A stretch of DNA of 26,464 nucleotides from Paramecium sonneborni. Taxonomy: Eukaryota; Ciliophora; Oligohymenophorea; Peniculida; Parameciidae. The DNA is taken from NCBI GenBank assembly GCA_905182985.1, contig CAJJDN010000019.1:722751-749214 (forward strand), given 5' to 3'. Position numbers and translations under genes: made by a program. The notes under the pieces were generated by a model that did not search any database, was not told where the DNA came from, and worked only from the letters and a program-made list of their open reading frames with translations. Positions 21,173 to 26,464 of the stretch are shown here, in pieces (position 1 is the stretch's first letter; each line of letters starts with the position of its first letter).

Positions 21173-22659
21173 AATCCTTTTCTTTTTTAAATATCATTTT
21201 AGATGTTTTGAACCTTCAATAGTGGATTGCCAGCAGAATTGGGTAGAATGTATATTTTATGATATTTATTGTTAAATCTACACAATCGATAAATTCATAT
21301 ATACTGAAGTTAATCTTGTAGTTCATTCCTTTCATATTATATTTGTATTCCATCCAAATGTTATGAGTTCTCTCCTTTGTCAGATTCGATTAAGACTGTA
21401 TAATCTACAAAGAGTGTTCATTATTGATATTCTTTATTTTTTCTTAAATTTTCTGTTTTATTCAGTATTTTTGATTTTAAGTAATGATTTATCTTTTGTT
21501 TACTAAAGTTTTGAATTCAAAAAACCTGATGCTGTTCATCCAGAGCATAAATTTAGTCAAATACTTGAACTAATTATCATAATCTACAATACAAAATGTG
21601 TTTAATAGATTATAACTAAGAATTTTTATTTAAATTTCTAATTGATAAAATATATTTAAAAAATATGATATATTTTCATTATAAATTATAATGATTTAAA
21701 TCAAACATTCTAATAATTATGTATATATTATAATGATTATCTTTATTAAACGAGTTTCTAAACATTCTAGTAAAAGTGATAGCATCTATTATAGATCACA
21801 GAAAGAAACTCAGTAATTAAATCTATTTATGCAAATGATGATAAAATGTTTAAGTAACTAGTATAATAAACATAAAAGTGAACCAAACCCATAAATTTAA
21901 AAGAAGTATTATTCTTAAATTGGAGATTAAATTTATGCATTTTGATAGAGAAATCAATATCTATTTACTTACTGAATTTGTCAATGTAATTAAAGTTACT
22001 TATAATGTAAATTAATAGAAATTTCCTTTATGCATGATAAATTTTTTAATACCTTTAAAGCCATTTAATTTCATATTATAGAATTATTTTTTCCTCAAAA
22101 ATAAAATTATTATTAAACTAAAATCTAGTCCATAACATCTCATTTAGAATATGAGTCTACTTATACTTGTTTAAATTAAGGATTTATAATTTATTATGAA
22201 TGTTAAAACTTCCTCACCATTTTGATTATTTTAACTTTCAGAAAAAATACCTATAATTAACAGAGCTCTTTTCTAATACTTCTTATAATTAGCAGCATTA
22301 TAATTAATTTAACAAATATAATAGTAATTTTTTATTTAATGACAAAATCAATTTTTCAAGATACTATTCAAAAATTTTAAATATTCATCTCTAGTGAATA
22401 ATGTGGTATTAAAAGTGAAGGACAATTTATTAAAATGATTTGAAAAAATACTACAAATAATCCTTGAATGAAATATTTATTGTGCTAATAATCTGAGAAT
22501 AAGATATATTAAGATAAAATGAGTAACTTAGCCAGAGGAGAAAATGCATAAATTTTTTTTCATTTTATTAAAATTTTTTAGAATTAAATAACTTGATATT
22601 TTACAGTTTTATTAATTAAAATAAATGATAGAATTTCAATAATTAAAATTAAAATAATA
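21173..22659. other. Intergenic, no gene assigned
   Basis: About 1.5 kb without an assignable gene. From about 21060 to 21560 the sequence is visibly richer in G and C than its surroundings and is open in more than one frame on both strands. It may be the decayed 3' part of the upstream gene or an inserted remnant. From 21560 to 22659 it is AT-rich with only short coding-like scraps, for instance near 22390-22440 on the plus strand. Confidence 0.4.
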
Positions 22660-23847
22660 ATGTTATAGCTTTGTTGTTATGAAAATCATGAAAGTTCAAT
22701 AATTGGATTATGTCTAAAAATAGATTGTAAATATCTAAGATTTTATTGTCATCATTGTAGATTAAAAAATCATATTTAACATATCGAAGATTTAAAAACT
22801 TTTATTAAATGAATGGATAAAACTATAAATGAAAACATATTAAGACTTGAAAACATTTATTAATGAAATTATGTAATTAAGCGAAGAATTATAAAAGTTT
22901 TTAGTTTCAATTACAGTAAATTAAAACATAGACTATTCCTAAATATCACAAAAGATTTTGAAAGATGAAATCAACAAATTAATTCAAATTACAATGACAA
23001 AAGTTTCATTAATTCCTTTATTATCTAAAGTATATGATGATTTAAGTAATTTAAAGTTAGAGAATAACAGAATAAGTTAATTTGATATAAAAATTTTGAA
23101 AATAGAGAAATAATAAAATATTGGACCTTTTTAAATTTAAAAAGAAATAGAATAAGAAAGATCGATTTATTAATAAACAATGTCATTACAATTTATAAAC
23201 TTTTAAAAACCCAACTATTTTGAGCAAGTTTAAAAGCAACAATAATAATTTACAATAATAATCTTCACAATCAAACTAATTATAATAATTTTAATAACAA
23301 GTGAAGCAATATTATCCTGAAAAAGTAATTTGGCCCATCCAAAGTTAATAAAAAATATATAGCCTTCATACCAAAAAGTGTTGTTTTCGTTTGTCAAAGA
23401 AAAAGATATCAGAGTTGAATATGGTGGTAAGATGGCACGTTAAAATGGGATGTCTGTATCTTAATCGTTTGTTTTTTGTGAGCCTAGTATTCTATTATAT
23501 GAAAATGTAAAACTTGCCTTTCGAACGACAAAATCAAATTATAGTTACTACCTTTAATTAGGTATCGGTTCTAAGAATTAGTCTAGAATTTAGAATTTAA
23601 ATAAGGACTATATGATTAAAATATATAAGAATGATAAGTAAGGCTTTCTATTAAAAAATGGAGATGTAGTTTTACTTGACATTAGAATGAAAGAGAAACT
23701 ATTGATATTTACAAACTTAAGAACTTAACATTAAGAAGTAAATAAATAAAATAATAATATAGTCAATGTCAATTGACACTTCAGAAACTTTATATCCTTG
23801 TGCTTGTTTAGACTTGTGACTCTATTGAAATTATAGATGATTATTGA
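22660..23847 (+). pseudogene. Pseudogene of finger-coiled coil-SPRY-like protein
   Basis: From ATG 22660 the first 50 codons encode a Cys/His finger: LCCYENHESS, GLCLKIDCKYLRFYCHHC, then KNHIQHIEDLKTF. The next codon is TGA (22810-22812), followed directly by MDKTINEN. Trp would fit this position, so a TGG-to-TGA change is likely. The signal then shifts frame near 22850 into a coiled coil (IMQLSEELQKFLVSI, LSKVYDDLSNLKLENN). It shifts again near 23250 and 23400. It ends in a beta-rich SPRY-like domain: YGGKMARQNG, FCEPSILLYENVKLAF, YYLQLGIGSKN, GFLLKNGDVVLLDI, LLIFTNLRT, and finally YPCACLD, with one more shift to CDSIEIIDDY. At least four disruptions make this a true pseudogene. The order finger-coiled coil-SPRY is that of TRIM-like scaffold proteins. 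Confidence 0.75.
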
Positions 23848-24797
23848 AAAGATTATTTCAAACATTATTACATTACCAATTAAGCTCCTTAAAACCTAAT
23901 ATAAACTCAAAATGATATGCCATACCCTGTATAGTTGGTGAAGTCTTTATATACTTTGAAAGGAAGTATATAAAATGATATTCCTAAAAACGTCTAAAAT
24001 ACTTTAGAATCTGTGAGTTTTAACTTATCTTGTACTCATCAAATTTAAGATTTAAAATAATTAGTTTTAATCAAATTATCTAATTCTGAAATAATCTCCT
24101 TTTACTACGACATATGCTCTTTAAATTGTGTTGTTATTTAATTTCATTACACTAAATAATTAACACAAATACAATAGAAATAACTAAATGCAATCAGAAT
24201 TATATTGCTTTAAACATAAATGATTCTTTGAGCTTATGTAATTGCAGCTTGAAAATACTTATCTTTAATAACAAATTATAATACTCAAATAAAGCCAGAA
24301 TGATAATTTATAGCAACCTAAGACTATTTTTTTACATTTTATTTTATTGAATTAAATTAAAAAATAAATAAGGACAAGATTTAGATTTAATAACAGTTTT
24401 TATTTTAAAAGAAAATTAATCAATCCACAGTTTTCCTTTATATATGAAGTTTCAAAATATATGGTAATTAAAGAACTTTTCCTAAATATTTAATAAAAAT
24501 AAGTGAATAAATGACGGTGTTTTTTCATTAATATCTATTAAATTGTAATACTATTTTTAACACATATTTAAGGTAACTTAAATAAAAATTCGAGAGATAA
24601 CCAATTATAAAGAAAAAGAAATATTAATTATAACATAACTAACTAGCATATTTATTATTTAACTAAGATTATTTTAAAATAAATTATCTAAAATGCAAAT
24701 AAAAATTTAAGAAATTTAAATTGTTATTTATATTAAAGCGAAGATAAGCTTTTAATTGAAATGATGATACATGGAACATTTTGAATCAATTCAAAAT
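23848..24797. other. Mostly non-coding, one weak open frame
   Basis: A plus frame continues from the preceding TGA to 24231. It has a Met at 23917 (MPYPVQLVKSLYTLKG) and could encode 104 aa with four Cys. Codon use is unremarkable and the run is only mildly longer than chance. It may be a further decayed part of the pseudogene upstream. From 24232 to 24797 nothing coding was seen. Confidence 0.25.
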
Positions 24798-25040
24798 TCA
24801 TTTTATAATTGATGTGAAATACTCCAATATTTTCAATTAACATTTGCCATTACCAAAACATTTATAATTATTAATATCCTTTGCACAATCTTCTTACAAC
24901 ATATTTTCCTTGCATTTTGAATTAATTTTACAACCATCTCCAAATTAAGATATACATAAACGTCTTTTAGAATGAGTAGGGCCAACCAAACTTCTATAGT
25001 TGAAATGGAAAGATTATCTAAAAAAACAGTCATAATTTAA
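24798..25040 (-). pseudogene. Remnant of a Cys-rich, probably extracellular protein
   Basis: One minus frame, open to TGA at 24798-24800, carries regularly spaced cysteines: RRLCIS, GDGCKINSKCKEN, EDCAKDINNYKCFGNGKCQ. This spacing resembles the Cys-rich repeats of ciliate surface or secreted proteins. It has no usable start codon and only one repeat, so it is at most a fragment. A different minus frame over the same bases (24833-25033) has a Met but lacks this pattern and is treated as a shadow. Confidence 0.35.
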
Positions 25041-25711
25041 GATTAATTTATTAATACTTATCCAAATAAAACTAATATTTTAAAAAATAAAGAAAAATAT
25101 AAAGAAGTTGAACCAAGTTTTAATAAATTCCTGATAGAAAGTTATTTTTTAAAAAAATTGTTCAAAAGAATCGAAATGAAAATGTCAGTATAAAAAATAA
25201 CCTAAGTTTTAAAGGGATTAAATTATAAGAAGAGAAGTGGCATCGATTTCGAAATGCTTAAACAGTTATAATTCATCATTTATGTTAACCATTTAATTAA
25301 AATTCAGTATTGTATGATCAGCTGCTCTTTGTTAAAAATTTAGTTTATTAATTATTTATTTTCCGCTAATAAATCGAAAGCCTGCTGCAATAAGTAAACC
25401 CTCAGAACAGCAGCTTGCTTATATTTTGAGTTAGCATTAATAAATTTTTTTCTATTTTTTGCCCTTATGCTTCAAGGCCATTTTAGGAACAAAGATAGTT
25501 TTCTCCCCTTTTCTTTAGTTTTTTTTTTTGCATAACTAATATCAGCATCCTTACAATAAAGTATTGCATTAGACACATTTTTGAGCTTCCACAATGGCTG
25601 GCTTAAATAATCTTCAAAACTTAATTGATTTACTAAGTATTGATATTAATACAAAGATTCTCATATCCTGATAATTCATTTTGCGCATTAATTGGATTTA
25701 GTTTCTTGTTT
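25041..25711. other. Unassigned segment with changing composition
   Basis: From about 25370 the sequence becomes less AT-rich than the rest of the window. A minus frame (25892 to 25614) reads IFLSFMGLDALNICNQQ, then EVVDANLVTLQVLVESGN, which looks coding but has no start. No complete gene, terminal repeat or target-site duplication was found. Confidence 0.35.
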
Positions 25712-26416
25712 TCAAGATGGTAAAAATTTATTAATTCCCGCTTTCAACCAAAACTTGCAAAGTAACTAGGTTAGCATCGACAACTTCAGAGTATATGGCT
25801 TACTGATTACAAATATTTAGGGCATCAAGACCCATAAAAGATAAAAATATTTGCCTATCCAGTCCTATGGTTACCTAGAATTATTATGTGTATCATTTTG
25901 GTTGTAAGTAGTGTTGATTTTTTGTTTGGCAATTGAGAAATTTATGGAACCTGCTTGATCTGCTCCACAAGAATAATTCATTAATTACCAAAATATCAAA
26001 TTTTGTCTCAAAAATTCTGAATAAACAATAGAAATTACATACTAATAAATATTTTTTTATAATTCTCTATTTTTGAATACTAGGTACTATCTGTACTCTC
26101 TTTTTTGTTTAATCAAATTTTAAACCCAGGCTTTCATGTATCCCTATACACCTTAGTTTAATTCTCCTAGTCTTGTACTTCTCTACTAAAATCTGTTGTT
26201 CTCTTTGTTCTTAATTTTTTTGTCATCTGTCTATTTGACTTCTATTGGCTCTTTTATGTTTATGTCTTCATTGTACTTCTCTTTGTTCTATTATTCCTCC
26301 ATGCTAATTTCTTGTCTTAGGCTTCTTATGTTATTCAGGTATGTATGAAATTTCCTCTTTATATTCTAGTTAAAATAGTCTCTTGTAGCAAGACATGGAG
26401 TGTGAATCTAAGTCAG
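25712..26416 (-). other. Long open frame, unassigned, truncated upstream
   Basis: 234 codons without TGA on the minus strand. They include TQIHTPCLATRDYFN, YLNNIRSLRQEISMEEQQ, a Lys/Glu-rich linker, and DWIGKYFYLLWVLM near the end. The first in-frame Met lies at ISMEEQQ. The run is longer than usual by chance for this code and composition, but no family was recognised. A competing minus frame covering its 3' part (25892-25614) looks equally coding-like, which suggests a frameshifted gene or mobile-element remnant. Confidence 0.3.
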
Positions 26417-26464
26417 TCATAAAACTTTCTTTATCTTACGATTTTGTTTTTATAATAATACTAA
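26417..26464. other. Window edge, nothing assigned
   Basis: The last 48 bases show no feature; no telomeric repeat is present. Confidence 0.4.

Noticed and set aside
21060..21275. Plus-strand ORF of 71 aa rich in Phe and Cys
   Set aside because: It lies at the decayed end of the finger-coiled coil pseudogene. The frame stays open further under the ciliate code but has no recognisable domain.
24833..25033. Minus-strand ORF of 66 aa starting MTVFLDNL
   Set aside because: The neighbouring frame on the same strand has regular cysteine spacing and explains the region better.
1..26464. Bacterial features (operons, ribosome binding sites, CRISPR, riboswitches)
   Set aside because: Genetic code, introns and gene families are those of a ciliate; none of these signals was seen.

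Overview
This window is ciliate nuclear DNA, most likely from Paramecium or a close relative. It is very AT-rich. Every convincing reading frame uses TAA and TAG as glutamine and ends only at TGA. The genes are split by tiny GTA...TAG introns of 21-32 nt. Coding frames therefore look broken under the standard code, and most were recovered here by reading TAA/TAG as Gln and removing the small introns. No organism name can be proved from the sequence alone.

The window is a scaffold of three contigs joined by single n characters at 3948 and 10659. At each join the 1,367 bp (2581-3947) or 1,194 bp (9465-10658) before the n is repeated directly after it (3949-5315 and 10660-11853). This looks like unmerged contig overlap, so two genes appear once as a truncated copy and once complete.

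Layout. 1-2078: sparse, with one small coiled-coil gene on the minus strand (1080-1622) and weak coding-like traces at 200-1079. 2079-2480: a group I truncated haemoglobin with a 27-nt intron. 3038-5508: a long-chain polyprenyl diphosphate synthase (Coq1 type, ubiquinone side chain) on the minus strand, plus its artefactual partial copy. 5936-9392: a five-exon leucine-rich-repeat protein of 1,114 aa. 9555-12292: a three-exon, two-transmembrane ciliate protein on the minus strand, again with a partial copy. 12961-13485: a compact USB1-like U6 snRNA 3' phosphodiesterase. 14373-19706: three related WD40-type genes in a head-to-tail minus-strand array, one with an N-terminal Cys/His and coiled-coil region. 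20295-21172: a Cys/His finger-coiled coil gene with a frameshift and a TPR-like tail. 22660-23847: a pseudogene of a finger-coiled coil-SPRY-like protein with an in-frame stop and several frameshifts. 23848-26464: a Cys-rich remnant and an unassigned, visibly less AT-rich segment with long open minus-strand frames.

The left half is ordinary housekeeping content (oxygen binding, quinone synthesis, snRNA processing). The right half is a family-expansion and decay zone: Cys/His-coiled coil modules are joined to three different C-terminal scaffolds (WD40, TPR-like, SPRY-like), several of them broken. Such gene turnover fits a subtelomeric or otherwise weakly constrained region. No telomere repeat, tRNA, rRNA or CRISPR was seen.
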